Of a stretch of 64,000 bases of DNA, positions 35,156 to 44,359 are shown one piece after another (position 1 is the stretch's first letter; every line of letters starts with the position of its first letter). The position numbers and the translations under genes are program-made. Below the pieces are notes generated by a model that was not told the DNA's origin, made no database searches, and saw only the letters and a program-made list of their open reading frames with translations. The stretch comes from Pseudomonas putida (lineage in GTDB: Bacteria; Pseudomonadota; Gammaproteobacteria; Pseudomonadales; Pseudomonadaceae): contig NZ_JAETZZ010000010.1 of NCBI RefSeq assembly GCF_022627325.1, forward strand, positions 62,001-126,000. Reading direction: 5' to 3'.

Positions 35156-35713
35156 GTGGACAATCACCCTGCCCCCATGACCGCGATCGACCTGCGGGAT
35201 ATCACCCGTGGCCTGCAGGAGGCCGCAGCGGCCACCAATAGCCTGATTGCCCAGCAGTACATCAATCTGTTCGACCACTTCTTCGACATCGACCCCCAGG
35301 CGCTCGGGGCACCTATGAAGGCCAAGATGGTCGAGGTCGCCATGGACGACCAGCATGTGATACGCGTGCCGTTGTTCGCCCTGGTATCACCCAAGGGGCT
35401 GGCCTTGGAGCGCATGCAAGTCGACCTCTCGGTGCGCGTCAACGGCACGGAGGCGCTGCGTGCGATGCAGGCCAACGCTGAGGCCGGCGGCGCAGCGGCA
35501 TTCAAGGTCACGATCGGCGCCCAGGGCCGCCAGGGCGAAACGCGAGACCCGGACGAGGTGCAGATCCGCATGCAGTTTCAGGCCAGCGACCCCCCCGAAG
35601 CGCTGAACCGCCTGATCGAGGAATACACCAAACTGATCAACCCCACCCGCAAGCCACCTGCTGCGCCCGGCCCTGATACCAACGAGTTCATCGAGGCCGC
35701 CACCGTGCGTTGA
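35156..35713 (+). CDS. DUF2589 family protein (second of a pair, shorter)
   Basis: A 185-residue protein starting with GTG at 35156, eight bases after AAGGAG (an ATG seven codons in is the alternative). It shares with its neighbour an Ala-rich N-terminal helix (LQEAAAATNSLIAQQYINL), the strand block VPLFALVSPKGLALERMQVD (71-90) and the DPPEALNRLIEEY motif (145-157). The Ser/Lys-rich middle of the first protein is replaced by an Ala/Gly stretch (ANAEAGGAAAF). The pair are diverged paralogues and may form hetero-oligomers. The stop is 9 bp from the tamB stop on the other strand. Confidence 0.75.
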   Translation: MDNHPAPMTAIDLRDITRGLQEAAAATNSLIAQQYINLFDHFFDIDPQALGAPMKAKMVEVAMDDQHVIRVPLFALVSPKGLALERMQVDLSVRVNGTEALRAMQANAEAGGAAAFKVTIGAQGRQGETRDPDEVQIRMQFQASDPPEALNRLIEEYTKLINPTRKPPAAPGPDTNEFIEAATVR

Positions 35714-35722
35714 TGGCGCCCT

Positions 35723-38700
35723 TCAGAAGTCGCGCTTATAGAAAATATCCAGCGAACTGGCCAGGCCGCTCGCCGCCTCAAGGTAAACCCTCTTGCTCAG
35801 TTTGTAGCGCAACGCAATGGTATTGGCCGGCTCGAACACCCCTACCCCATATCGCAGGCTCAGCTTCTCGGTCAGGTTGCCGCTGGCCACCACACTGGTG
35901 GTATTGCCCGAGCCCTCGGTGTCCAGCTGGAAGTCGTCAATCCCCAGGCTTGACGCGATCCTGCCGGTAACCCCTGCGCTGCCCGCCAGGCCCAGGCCCA
36001 GGGCCGCCTCGGCCAACATGTTGTTGTCCTCGCCCGAAGTGCCCAGCGGGCGGCCCAGCACCAGGTAGGACAGCGCCTGTTCCTGGCTCATCGCCGGTTC
36101 CGAGAACACTTGGGTAGTAGGCTGCTCGGCACTACCGCTCAGGCGGATACCGGCGATCACGTCATCGACTTGGCGAATCGCCTCGATGTCCAGGTAGGGC
36201 TGGTCGATGGGCCCGGCGAACAGCAAGCGCGCTCGGCGGATGGTCAGGCGCTGACCATAGGCGCGGTAACGTCCGTCAGCCAGGCTCAACTCACCACGGG
36301 TGTCCATGTTATCGCCGATGTGTACATGGCCGAGCAAGTTGGCGGTAAGCCCAAACCCGCTGAACGACAGTTTGTCCTGCCCCACTTCGACATCTATGTC
36401 CATGGCCATCGCCATCGGCGTTTTGCCTTCCTCGGTCTGGTGGCCGACGATGACCGTGTCGTCGGATACCTTCACGGTCGACGGCGGCAGCTGGCGCACC
36501 GTGATCTTGCCCTTGGGCACCTGCACCTTGCCGGACACCGCCAGTTTGTCGTCGATCAGGCGCAGGTTCAAATCGGGCGCGACTTCAAGCGTTGCATAGG
36601 GTTCTACGGTCACCGGCAACTGCTGGCCCTGCAGGCGCAGGTTCATGCCCAGGGCCTGGCCCCAGGTCAGGTCGCCGCTCAGCCGGCCACGGCCCGCCTC
36701 GCCACTGCGCCAGCCACCGTTCAGCTGAACCTGCTCGCCAGCGATCAAGGCTTGCAGCGACAGGTCCTGCATGCTGACGGGCAACTCAGCACCACTGACC
36801 TCGCCACCACTGAGCATCAGGTTGCCGTTGACTTTGGGCGCCAGCAAGGTGCCGGACAATTGGCCACTGCCATTCAATTGGCCTGCCAGCCGCTCGACCA
36901 TCGGTACGAAAGGTCGGGCGACCGACAGGTCCAGGCCGGCGAGGCGGAAGTCACCCGACAAGGGCTTGTCCTTGCCCAGCGGGTCGAGACGGGCGTTCAG
37001 GCGCAACTCGCCAAGGCGCTCGCCACGGAAATTCAGCTGCGTATCGATGCGCCGAGGCGCCAGGGTGCTGTCCAGGCGCAGCGCCTGGTAAGGGAAGTCG
37101 ATCCAGCGCCCATTGTCCCGCACCCGCAGCGTGCCGCCGCTGGCATCGACGCGCACGGTCCCCTTGGGGCCGCTGGCCGGGATGTCCAGATTGACGTCAG
37201 CGTTGAGCAGCCCCTGCCAGGCGAAATCCTTCGGCAACCATTGAGCCAGGCTGTACAGCGGGAACTGTTTGAGGTGATAACGCAGGCGCGGCTCCGGTGC
37301 CAGGCGTTGGTCCTCGCCACACAGGCTGGCCTGACCGGAGCGCCAGCAGTGGGCACCGAAGTCCAGTTGGCCGCTGGCCAGGCGCTGCAGGCGAGCCGGC
37401 GCCTGCAATTGCCAGTCCTGGCCACCGGCCTGGACTCTGCCGCTGGCCAGCCGCCCACGCCAGTCGCCCTTGCTCAACTGGCCGTCGAGCCCCAGGTCAA
37501 GCTTCAGCAACGGGCCATCGAGCCCCAGGGTCAGGGCTTGCTGGCGGATATCGCCCTTGCCGTTGGCCTGCAAGGTGCCCAGCACCGTATCGCCCAGGCG
37601 GATGCCACTGGCCTTGAGGTCGACCAGCCCACGCTGGGCGTTGTCCAGGCGTGCACTGAGGTCAAGACGCTGGATCCGGTTCTGCTCCTGAGCCAACTGC
37701 TGGCCCTGCAGGGTCAGGGTACCTTGGGGAGCGCTGAGCGTGCCGCTGGCATCCAGCCGCCCTTTTACCTGGCCTTGCAGCCCGGGCCACAGTTGCCCGA
37801 GCCGGGGCAGGTCGAGGTCGACACGCCCGGCCAGGCGCTGTTGCAGGCTGCCACTGCCGTTGATGCGGTTGTCGCCCAACTGCACGGCCAGCGTACCGAG
37901 GGTCCAGCGCTGGCCGGCGCCTTCGGCCTGTACCTTGAGCATTGCCGGCTGGCCGCGCAGGCGCCCCTTCAGGTCAAGCTGGGCATCGAGGCTGAGCTGC
38001 TCACCCTTCATTTCACCTTTGCTGCGCAACGGGCCGGCCAAGGTGCCGGGCAGTTCGGCGAGCCAGTAGGCAGGGTCGAGTGCCGACAGTTGCAGGTCAA
38101 CGTCCCAGGCCAAGGTATCGGCAAAGCGCACCGCGACACTGCCGGCAGCCTTGCCTTGCCCGGCAGTCAGGGCCAACTGCGGCAGGCGCACCTGGCCAAG
38201 GTCACCCTCGAAGGGGCTGGCCAGGGTAAAGGCCCCAGCCGGGCCGTCGAGGTCGCCATTGAAAGCACCCTGGTAACTGCCATCGCGGTATTGCACCTGC
38301 GCGGTCAAGCGCTTGAGCGTGACCTCTGGCGGCGTGTCCAATGGGTACAAACGCAGCCAAGGGAAATCCTGCCAATCGAGCTGGGCATTGGCCCCCAGGC
38401 CTTGCTGCCAGTCGGCGCTGGCCTGCAGCTTCAGGTGCTGGGCGTCGCTTGCAGAAAGGTCCAACGCCTGGATGTCCGCCCCTTTGGCATCTACCTTGCC
38501 GTTGAGCAGCAAGGCGATCGGTGCCTGTTCGGCCGGCAGGCTGGCGCTACCAGCCACCTGATACCCCTTGAGCAGATCGCCCTCGGCGTCGAGCTTGAGC
38601 TGGTTGAGCTGCAGCGTATCCGGTAGCGTCTGCGCGGGCTTGAAGGCATCGGAGCGCAGTTGCAACCTGGCTGGCAAGTGCTCGGCCAGTGCCTGCAACT

Positions 38701-39394
38701 CACCGGTCAGACGCGCGTTGAGATAGCCGCTGCTGGTCGCATCCAGTTCGAGGGTTTTCTGCAACTCGCCCTTGGCGGTAAGTGCAAGTTGCCAGGCCTG
38801 CCCTTGCACGGCTGGCAGTTGCACCTGCCCCTGCAGTTGCACCGGCCAGTCACCCTCGGGCTGCAGATCGCCCTGCACATTCACTTGCAGGTCGTCGCGC
38901 TGCAGTTGCAGGCTGTCGATCTTCAGCCCTGTGGCAGTCCAGTGCGCCGCCAGGTGCAGATCGCCGAGCAGGTCGCTGCCATCGAGGCGCACCTGGCCAA
39001 CTTTGACGTCACCCAGCTCGATGGCCACCGGCAGCCGCAAAACCGGTAACTGCAGCGGCCCGCTGTCAGCAGGTTGATCGCTCGGCGCGAATGCCATGTC
39101 GATCCGCTGGGCATGCAGTTGATCGATGCACAGCGTTGCCCGCAACAAACAGCTGGGCGTCCAGTTCAGCAGCGGAGCTTGCACGTCGACGCGGCTGCCG
39201 CCGTCAGCCCAGGTCAACTGGCTCGCCTGCCAGCGGCCCGCAAGGCGCCCTTGAAAATCACTGACCTGCAAACCTGGCACGCGCCCGAGTACCCAATGGC
39301 TGCCACCTTCGGTGGCCAGTAATGCCCCCAGCGCCAGAACAACCAGCAACACGCTGCCGAGCAGGCCCAGCAGAATGAATTTGAACACACGCAT
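35723..39394 (-). CDS. tamB: Translocation and assembly module inner-membrane subunit TamB
   Basis: A protein of 1223 residues. One N-terminal anchor (VFKFILLGLLGSVLLVVLALGALL) is followed by a long beta-rich AsmA/Vps13-like groove of repeated L-x-L strands and the conserved TamB (DUF490) C-terminal domain (GELSLADGRYRAYGQRLTI, DNNMLAEAALGLGLAGSAGVTGRI) ending in KRDF. It spans the periplasm and acts with TamA in phospholipid transport and outer-membrane assembly. The ATG at 39394 shares a base with the tamA stop (TGATG). Confidence 0.95.
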   Translation of the reverse strand: MRVFKFILLGLLGSVLLVVLALGALLATEGGSHWVLGRVPGLQVSDFQGRLAGRWQASQLTWADGGSRVDVQAPLLNWTPSCLLRATLCIDQLHAQRIDMAFAPSDQPADSGPLQLPVLRLPVAIELGDVKVGQVRLDGSDLLGDLHLAAHWTATGLKIDSLQLQRDDLQVNVQGDLQPEGDWPVQLQGQVQLPAVQGQAWQLALTAKGELQKTLELDATSSGYLNARLTGELQALAEHLPARLQLRSDAFKPAQTLPDTLQLNQLKLDAEGDLLKGYQVAGSASLPAEQAPIALLLNGKVDAKGADIQALDLSASDAQHLKLQASADWQQGLGANAQLDWQDFPWLRLYPLDTPPEVTLKRLTAQVQYRDGSYQGAFNGDLDGPAGAFTLASPFEGDLGQVRLPQLALTAGQGKAAGSVAVRFADTLAWDVDLQLSALDPAYWLAELPGTLAGPLRSKGEMKGEQLSLDAQLDLKGRLRGQPAMLKVQAEGAGQRWTLGTLAVQLGDNRINGSGSLQQRLAGRVDLDLPRLGQLWPGLQGQVKGRLDASGTLSAPQGTLTLQGQQLAQEQNRIQRLDLSARLDNAQRGLVDLKASGIRLGDTVLGTLQANGKGDIRQQALTLGLDGPLLKLDLGLDGQLSKGDWRGRLASGRVQAGGQDWQLQAPARLQRLASGQLDFGAHCWRSGQASLCGEDQRLAPEPRLRYHLKQFPLYSLAQWLPKDFAWQGLLNADVNLDIPASGPKGTVRVDASGGTLRVRDNGRWIDFPYQALRLDSTLAPRRIDTQLNFRGERLGELRLNARLDPLGKDKPLSGDFRLAGLDLSVARPFVPMVERLAGQLNGSGQLSGTLLAPKVNGNLMLSGGEVSGAELPVSMQDLSLQALIAGEQVQLNGGWRSGEAGRGRLSGDLTWGQALGMNLRLQGQQLPVTVEPYATLEVAPDLNLRLIDDKLAVSGKVQVPKGKITVRQLPPSTVKVSDDTVIVGHQTEEGKTPMAMAMDIDVEVGQDKLSFSGFGLTANLLGHVHIGDNMDTRGELSLADGRYRAYGQRLTIRRARLLFAGPIDQPYLDIEAIRQVDDVIAGIRLSGSAEQPTTQVFSEPAMSQEQALSYLVLGRPLGTSGEDNNMLAEAALGLGLAGSAGVTGRIASSLGIDDFQLDTEGSGNTTSVVASGNLTEKLSLRYGVGVFEPANTIALRYKLSKRVYLEAASGLASSLDIFYKRDF

Positions 39395-41145
39395 CACAGC
39401 TCTGGCCCCATGGAGAAATGCAGGCGGATACCACCGTCGTCATCGAGGGCCTTGGCCAGGTCGAGGCGCAATGGCCCGACCGGCGAAACCCAGCGCACGC
39501 CGAAACCGACCCCGGTCTTGAGGCTCGGCAGCTCCAGCGTGTTGAACGAATTACCCTGGTCGACGAACGTCGCCACACGCCACTTCTCGGTCAGCGAATA
39601 CTGGTATTCGACGCTGCCTGCGACCAGATAACGGCCACCGATACGGTCGCCGTCGCTGTTCTTAGGCGACAGCGTCTGATAGTCGTAGCCGCGCACGCTC
39701 TGATCGCCACCGGCGAAGAAGCGCAGCGAGGGCGGGATATTGTTCTTGTAACCGTTGGTGGCGCTGCCTCCGAACTGCAACCTGCCGAGCAAGCGGTGGT
39801 TGTGCCCGAGCGTGGTCAGGCCCTTGAGCAGTACGTTGCCGTGCAACAGGTTGGTGTCGGACACCAGCCCTTCCTTGGCCACCTGGGTATCGAATTGCAG
39901 GCGGTAGCCGTTGTGCGGGTCAATGCGGTTGTCGCTGCGCAAGTAAGAGAAACTTACGCCCGGCATGAGCAGGTTGCTCAGGCCTGAATCGTCGCCAAGG
40001 CGATACTCTTCACGCTGGTACTTGAGCGAGATCACGCGCTGCCAGCCACTGGGCAGCTTGCTGTGCCATTCGGGCCCCACGGTCAGCAGCTTGCTGAGCG
40101 TGTCTGTGCCGGCGATCTCTTCATTCTGATAGCCGCCAGCGAAACGCAACTTGTCGGTCAGGGGTGGGTCAAGGGGTACGTCGTACCACAGCCCGACGTT
40201 TTGCCGGGGGGCAGAAAGCTCTGTCTCCCAGCCGTAGCTATGGCCTTGGGCGTTGACCCAGTGGCGCGTCCAATTGGCTTTGCCGCGCGGCCCGACATCC
40301 GTCGAGAAGCCCAGACCAAGGCCCATGGTCCGCGGCTTGCGGGTATCGAGGCGTACGTCCACAGGAATTTGCTCGGCCACTGCGGCAGTGGGCGCGGCAT
40401 CGACCCGTACACCTTCGAAGTAACCGCTGGACTGCAGGTCATTGTTCAGTTCCGCGATCAACTCGGAGTCGTAGGGCGTGCCCGGTTTGAACGACACCAT
40501 CCGCTGCAGCAGGTCTTCGTCCAGCGGGGTATCGCCACTGAACCTGACCGCCCCCAAGCGGTAGCGTGGGCCGCTCTGATACACCAGTTCGATATCGGCC
40601 ACCCCGGCCTGCGGGTCGACGGCCAGGCGCTGGCGGGTGAAATGCCCGCTGAAGAAGCCGTAGCGTGAGGCCTGGTTCTGGATCAGCCGCTTGGCATCCT
40701 CGTAAAGCCCATGGTTGAGTTGCTCACCCGCGCGCAGGGCTTTGCTGTCAGGTACGCGAAACGCCTTCATCTCGCTGGCAGGCCCCTCGATGCGCACGGT
40801 CACGTTGCGCAGGCGCACAGGCTCGCCCGGTTCGATATGAAGGATCAGCTTCGCAGGTTCGTCAGCCCTGGCAGAAGGCCTGACCTCGCTATCGATCTGC
40901 GCCTGGTAGTAACCCAGCGCTTGCGCCGCTTTTCGCGCCTGCTCCTGAGCCCCGCGACTGAAGCGCAACAGCGCCTCTTCATCGCGGTCCCCAAGGGTAC
41001 CTACATAGCCTTCGACATTGGCTTTGAGCGCCTTGTTGGCAGGTTTTACCTGCACCAGCAATTCGCTCTGCCCCCATGCTGTGAAACTGGCAACCCAGAA
41101 AACCAGGCCCCAAGTCAGTCTTCCTGAATACGTCATGCGGCGCAT
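39394..41145 (-). CDS. tamA: Translocation and assembly module outer-membrane protein TamA
   Basis: A 583-residue Omp85 protein. A signal peptide (LTWGLVFWVASFTAWGQS) is followed by POTRA domains (GYYQAQIDSEV; YRLGAVRFSGDTPLDEDLLQ) and a 16-strand barrel with the lid-lock motif VRGYDYQTLSP and the last strand VSPVGPLRLDLAKAL. The length is typical for TamA. It partners TamB, whose gene follows with a one-base overlap. The ATG at 41136 is a possible alternative start. Confidence 0.95.
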   Translation of the reverse strand: MRRMTYSGRLTWGLVFWVASFTAWGQSELLVQVKPANKALKANVEGYVGTLGDRDEEALLRFSRGAQEQARKAAQALGYYQAQIDSEVRPSARADEPAKLILHIEPGEPVRLRNVTVRIEGPASEMKAFRVPDSKALRAGEQLNHGLYEDAKRLIQNQASRYGFFSGHFTRQRLAVDPQAGVADIELVYQSGPRYRLGAVRFSGDTPLDEDLLQRMVSFKPGTPYDSELIAELNNDLQSSGYFEGVRVDAAPTAAVAEQIPVDVRLDTRKPRTMGLGLGFSTDVGPRGKANWTRHWVNAQGHSYGWETELSAPRQNVGLWYDVPLDPPLTDKLRFAGGYQNEEIAGTDTLSKLLTVGPEWHSKLPSGWQRVISLKYQREEYRLGDDSGLSNLLMPGVSFSYLRSDNRIDPHNGYRLQFDTQVAKEGLVSDTNLLHGNVLLKGLTTLGHNHRLLGRLQFGGSATNGYKNNIPPSLRFFAGGDQSVRGYDYQTLSPKNSDGDRIGGRYLVAGSVEYQYSLTEKWRVATFVDQGNSFNTLELPSLKTGVGFGVRWVSPVGPLRLDLAKALDDDGGIRLHFSMGPEL

Positions 41146-41187
41146 GCTACCAGAGCCAGGCGCTCAAGGGAGCCGCCTGGCGAGCTT

Positions 41188-41838
41188 TCAAGCAGTCGGG
41201 GAAATTGAAGGTACCGGACAGGGATGAAAAAACACCCGTTCACGGATTGGCCCTACAGCCACCTCGCCAATCTCCTGATACCCCTGGCGCTCATAGAACG
41301 GTAGGTAATGCTCGTTACCCGAATCCAGCACCACGCCTTGAGTGTTGGGGTCTTCTGCACACCAATCGTGCACGGCTTGTAACAATTGTTCGCCGTAGTG
41401 CTGACCGCGAAACGCTGGATGCACCCCCAGAAGCGGCAACATGTGAACCTGCGGTGTTGGCAGGCAGCCGACCAGCGCCGCCTGGTACTCCATGTAACGT
41501 CGCGTGCAGCGTTGCCCGGTGCCCAGCAGCATGCGCAGGCGCCAGGCCCAGCTGTCGGCCACGCCCAGGCGGCGCTGCGGCGGTACGATCAGTGCCAATG
41601 CGATCAGGCGGTCATCCAGCAACAGGCCAATGGCCGGCAACTGCAGGTAGAAATGCTGACGAACCCACTCGCGTACCATCACGCGCAACCGTCGTTCGTA
41701 GCCAGGGCGCTGGGCCTCGAAGATGTAGGCGAAGGTGGGCTCGTTCAGATAAGCGTTGTACAGCAGTGAGCGGGCCTCACGGCTGTAGCCATCATCGAGT
41801 GTGCAGACGCGAGCCTGGGCGGCGGTGGCTTCGGGCAT
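41188..41838 (-). CDS. GNAT family N-acetyltransferase
   Basis: A 216-residue acetyltransferase from the ATG at 41838, preceded by AGGAGG at good distance; the frame is open for another 19 codons upstream. The acetyl-CoA site is LLGVHPAFRGQHYGEQLLQAV (R/Q-x-x-G-x-G/A type), and the C-terminal motif is LDSGNEHYLPFYERQGYQEIG. It resembles the family that modifies small amines, sometimes annotated as puromycin acetyltransferase-like. It is divergent from xthA and convergent with nothing; the substrate is unknown. Confidence 0.85.
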   Translation of the reverse strand: MPEATAAQARVCTLDDGYSREARSLLYNAYLNEPTFAYIFEAQRPGYERRLRVMVREWVRQHFYLQLPAIGLLLDDRLIALALIVPPQRRLGVADSWAWRLRMLLGTGQRCTRRYMEYQAALVGCLPTPQVHMLPLLGVHPAFRGQHYGEQLLQAVHDWCAEDPNTQGVVLDSGNEHYLPFYERQGYQEIGEVAVGPIRERVFFHPCPVPSISPTA

Positions 41839-42001
41839 TGCGGGCAGACCTCCTGGAGTGGGCATACAGTGCCTTGGAGGAGCCCGGCGGCGCATCGTTC
41901 CCCCCGTGAGTGCACGTTAGCAGCGCCTCGGCGAAGCCGCCACGCTGGTGATCAGTGGCGATGTCGGCTAGCATCCGGCCTTTTACCGGGATTGTCTTTC
42001 C

Positions 42002-42814
42002 ATGAAGATCGTCTGTTTCAACATCAACGGCCTGCGGGCCCGCCCGCACCAGCTGGCGGCCCTGATCGAAAAGCACCAGCCGGACGTGATCGGCCTGCAG
42101 GAAACCAAAGTCAGCGACGATCAGTTTCCCTTGGCCGACGTTCAGGCCTTGGGCTATCACGTGCACTACCACGGGCAAAAAGGCCACTACGGCGTTGCCC
42201 TGCTTTCGCGCCAGGCGCCGCTGAGCCTGTTCAAAGGCTTCGCCACGGACGAAGAAGACGCGCAGCGCCGTTTCATCTGGGGTACGTTCGCTGATGCCAA
42301 TGGCACACCGATCACCATCATGAATGGTTACTTCCCGCAGGGCGAAAGCCGCGACCACCCCACCAAATTCCCGGCCAAGCAGCGTTTCTACAGCGACCTG
42401 CAGGCGTTGCTGGAGGGGCAGTTCAAGCACGACCAGCCCGTGCTGGTGATGGGCGACATGAACATCTCGCCCCAGGACTGCGATATCGGTATCGGCCCTG
42501 ACAACGCCAAGCGCTGGTTGAAAACAGGCAAGTGCAGCTTCCTCCCCGAGGAGCGCGAGTGGATGGAGCGCCTCAAGGGCTGGGGGCTGGTGGACAGTTT
42601 CCGCCACCTGCATCCTGAGGTAACGGACCGCTTCAGTTGGTTCGACTACCGTAGCCGCGGCTTCGAGGACGAACCCAAGCGTGGCCTGCGCATCGACCTG
42701 ATCATGGCTTCGCAGCACCTGGTGCCGCGGATCAAGGCAGCGGGCGTGGACTATGAGCTGCGCGCGATGGAAAAACCCTCCGACCATGCGCCGATCTGGC
42801 TGGAGTTGAGCTGA
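42002..42814 (+). CDS. xthA: Exodeoxyribonuclease III
   Basis: A 270-residue exonuclease III (AP endonuclease family 1). Catalytic residues are visible in FNINGLRARP (Asn), LQETKVSD (Glu), GDMNISPQD (Asp-Asn), RIDLIMAS (Asp) and the final SDHAPIWLEL (His). It cuts abasic sites and degrades 3' ends in base-excision repair. The length matches E. coli Xth. A REP element follows the stop. Confidence 0.96.
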   Translation: MKIVCFNINGLRARPHQLAALIEKHQPDVIGLQETKVSDDQFPLADVQALGYHVHYHGQKGHYGVALLSRQAPLSLFKGFATDEEDAQRRFIWGTFADANGTPITIMNGYFPQGESRDHPTKFPAKQRFYSDLQALLEGQFKHDQPVLVMGDMNISPQDCDIGIGPDNAKRWLKTGKCSFLPEEREWMERLKGWGLVDSFRHLHPEVTDRFSWFDYRSRGFEDEPKRGLRIDLIMASQHLVPRIKAAGVDYELRAMEKPSDHAPIWLELS

Positions 42815-42868
42815 CCGGCTTGCCGGCGATGAGGCCCGCCCTGCCAGCGACCGACTAACCGGCGGGCC
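42815..42868. repeat. REP element and hairpin after xthA
   Basis: The core accggcttgccggcgatgag just after the xthA stop is a putida REP, and it is followed by ggcccgcc (42833-42840) paired with ggcgggcc (42861-42868). It lies between the convergent ends of xthA and the anti-sigma gene. Confidence 0.65.
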
Positions 42869-42968
42869 AACCGCTCTCACAGAAGTTGCGTCAACTTCCA
42901 GAAATTGGGTAAGGCTGTTACTCCAGCGCACACGTTGCGCAATGGCCCGTGACCGGGCTTACCCAACC

Positions 42969-43721
42969 CTAAAGGCCCGAACGCAAGGCCTCCCCCACCC
43001 CGGCCCCGCGCACATCATCCGCCGCGCTGACCAAGGCAAAGTTGTAGGCCCCATGCGACCAGTACCTCGCTTCCAGTTGGCCATCGACACGCTGCCCTTG
43101 CGGCATGCGTTCGAAACGCTCGCCAGGTGAGCGCAGGAACAGGCTGATGCGCTGCCCTTGGCGGTCCTGGAACACCAGCAACGCCGCAGGCCCCTGCTCA
43201 TTGCTCAACAATCGTGCCCCCACAGGCTGGAACCCGTAACCGGTCAAGTCAGGCAATTGCCCCACCCTGCTGAAATGCCTGCCCAGCCAGTCGCGCAACT
43301 GCGTGGGGTCACTGGCCTGGATATCCAGCGCCTCACTGCCGGCGAACAAACGATGCGCCTGGACCGCATCGGCCATGGGCAACGCGCTCCCTGCCAACGT
43401 GACCTGCCGCGCCTGCCAACCACCCACCCCGCCCACGCCCAGGGCCAGCAGCAGCACTGCAGCCGACGCCAGGCGCCGCTGGCGCCGTTGACGCACACGC
43501 CGTTGCAAGTGGCCGAGATCCAACTGCGCCGCCCCGGGTTGATCACCGAAACCGGCCAGGGCCGTGCGCAAGCGCCGAGCGTCGTTGCGCCAGGCTTCGA
43601 TGCGTGCAGCTTGCTGAGGGTTGGCCGCCAGCCAGGCCTGCACCTCAGCACGCCGCGTCGGCTCGAGTCGGTCATCAACGTAGGCATGCAACTCGTCTTC
43701 GCTGGGTATCAGGCGCGTCAT
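42969..43721 (-). CDS. Anti-sigma factor (ECF regulator, ZAS-less membrane type)
   Basis: A 250-residue protein. The cytoplasmic N-terminus (PSEDELHAYVDDRLEPTRRAEV) has the helix pattern of anti-sigma domains, one membrane helix sits near residues 84-102 (LASAAVLLLALGVGGVGG), and a periplasmic sensor domain follows (FSRVGQLPDLTGYGFQPVGARL). The H-x3-C-x2-C zinc motif is missing. The gene overlaps the sigma factor gene by 4 bp and should encode its inhibitor. The final GVGEALRSGL is outside in the model. Confidence 0.87.
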   Translation of the reverse strand: MTRLIPSEDELHAYVDDRLEPTRRAEVQAWLAANPQQAARIEAWRNDARRLRTALAGFGDQPGAAQLDLGHLQRRVRQRRQRRLASAAVLLLALGVGGVGGWQARQVTLAGSALPMADAVQAHRLFAGSEALDIQASDPTQLRDWLGRHFSRVGQLPDLTGYGFQPVGARLLSNEQGPAALLVFQDRQGQRISLFLRSPGERFERMPQGQRVDGQLEARYWSHGAYNFALVSAADDVRGAGVGEALRSGL

Positions 43722-44239
43722 TTCAGTCTCCGCAGAGCCGGGGGCTGGGGGTTGCCCTCGGTCAGTTCACGCAGGGCGGCACGGGCACGTGACAGGCGCG
43801 ACATCACCGTGCCGATGGGGATGCCGAGTGTCTGGGCCGCCTCTTTGTAGCTCAGCCCTTCGACACTCACCAACAGCAGCAAGGCACGCTGCTCGGTCGA
43901 TAGCCGGGCGAAGGCTTGCAGGTCGGCTTGGGCCAGAACGATGCTTTCGATGTTGCCGCCGAGTGCTTCGCTTTCCTGTTCCGCCCGGCCGAACCACGAT
44001 AACCAGCGGTTGTGCAGGCGCTCACGGCGTTTACCGTCAAGAAACAGCCGGTAAAGAATGGTGAACAACCAGGCACGCAGCGCATCGGCATCACGTTGCT
44101 GGGTGCTGCGGCTAAGGGCTCGCTCCACCGTGGCCTGCACCAGGTCGTCGGCGCTGCCCGGTTCGCGGCTCAGCCACAAGGCAAAGCGGCGCAGGCGCTG
44201 CAGCAACTCGCGCCACTGCTGTTCGTCCAGGTCGTGCAT
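43718..44239 (-). CDS. ECF sigma factor
   Basis: A 173-residue sigma factor. Region 2 covers residues 14-75 (LRRFALWLSREPGSADDLVQ, DALRAWLFTILYRLFLD) and region 4 covers the last 55 (LLLVSVEGLSYKEAAQTLGI, GTVMSRLSRARAALRELT). It is transcribed with its anti-sigma factor and diverges from the srpA-like gene. Both promoters between the two units have the GGAA-N17-CGTC form of ECF sites, so it probably controls itself and the catalase-cytochrome pair. Confidence 0.93.
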   Translation of the reverse strand: MHDLDEQQWRELLQRLRRFALWLSREPGSADDLVQATVERALSRSTQQRDADALRAWLFTILYRLFLDGKRRERLHNRWLSWFGRAEQESEALGGNIESIVLAQADLQAFARLSTEQRALLLLVSVEGLSYKEAAQTLGIPIGTVMSRLSRARAALRELTEGNPQPPALRRLK

Positions 44240-44278
44240 GGCAAGGTACCGGCTCGGGGGTGGTCAGTGTATGGGGCA

Positions 44279-44303
44279 GACGCGCCGCCACAAAATATAT
44301 TCC
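44279..44303 (-). promoter_or_regulatory. Predicted ECF promoter for the sigma/anti-sigma operon
   Basis: On the minus strand a GGAA element (44303-44300) is followed by 17 bases and CGTC (44282-44279). It sits 40 bp ahead of the sigma gene start and mirrors the site for the opposite gene. Confidence 0.62.
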
Positions 44304-44310
44304 CACCCAT

Positions 44311-44338
44311 GGAATAAATATTTCCCAGCCCCGTCGTA
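44311..44338 (+). promoter_or_regulatory. Predicted ECF promoter for the SrpA-type catalase gene
   Basis: GGAAT at 44311-44315 and CGTCGTA at 44332-44338, spaced by 17 bases counted from GGAA. The -35 elements of the two divergent promoters are only 7 bp apart. Confidence 0.62.
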
Positions 44339-44359
44339 CCGGCATCTTCACTGAACCGG

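Noticed and set aside
36110..38626. An 838-codon open frame on the plus strand
   Set aside because: It lies entirely opposite tamB and reads as a Gln/Leu/Ala-rich shadow.
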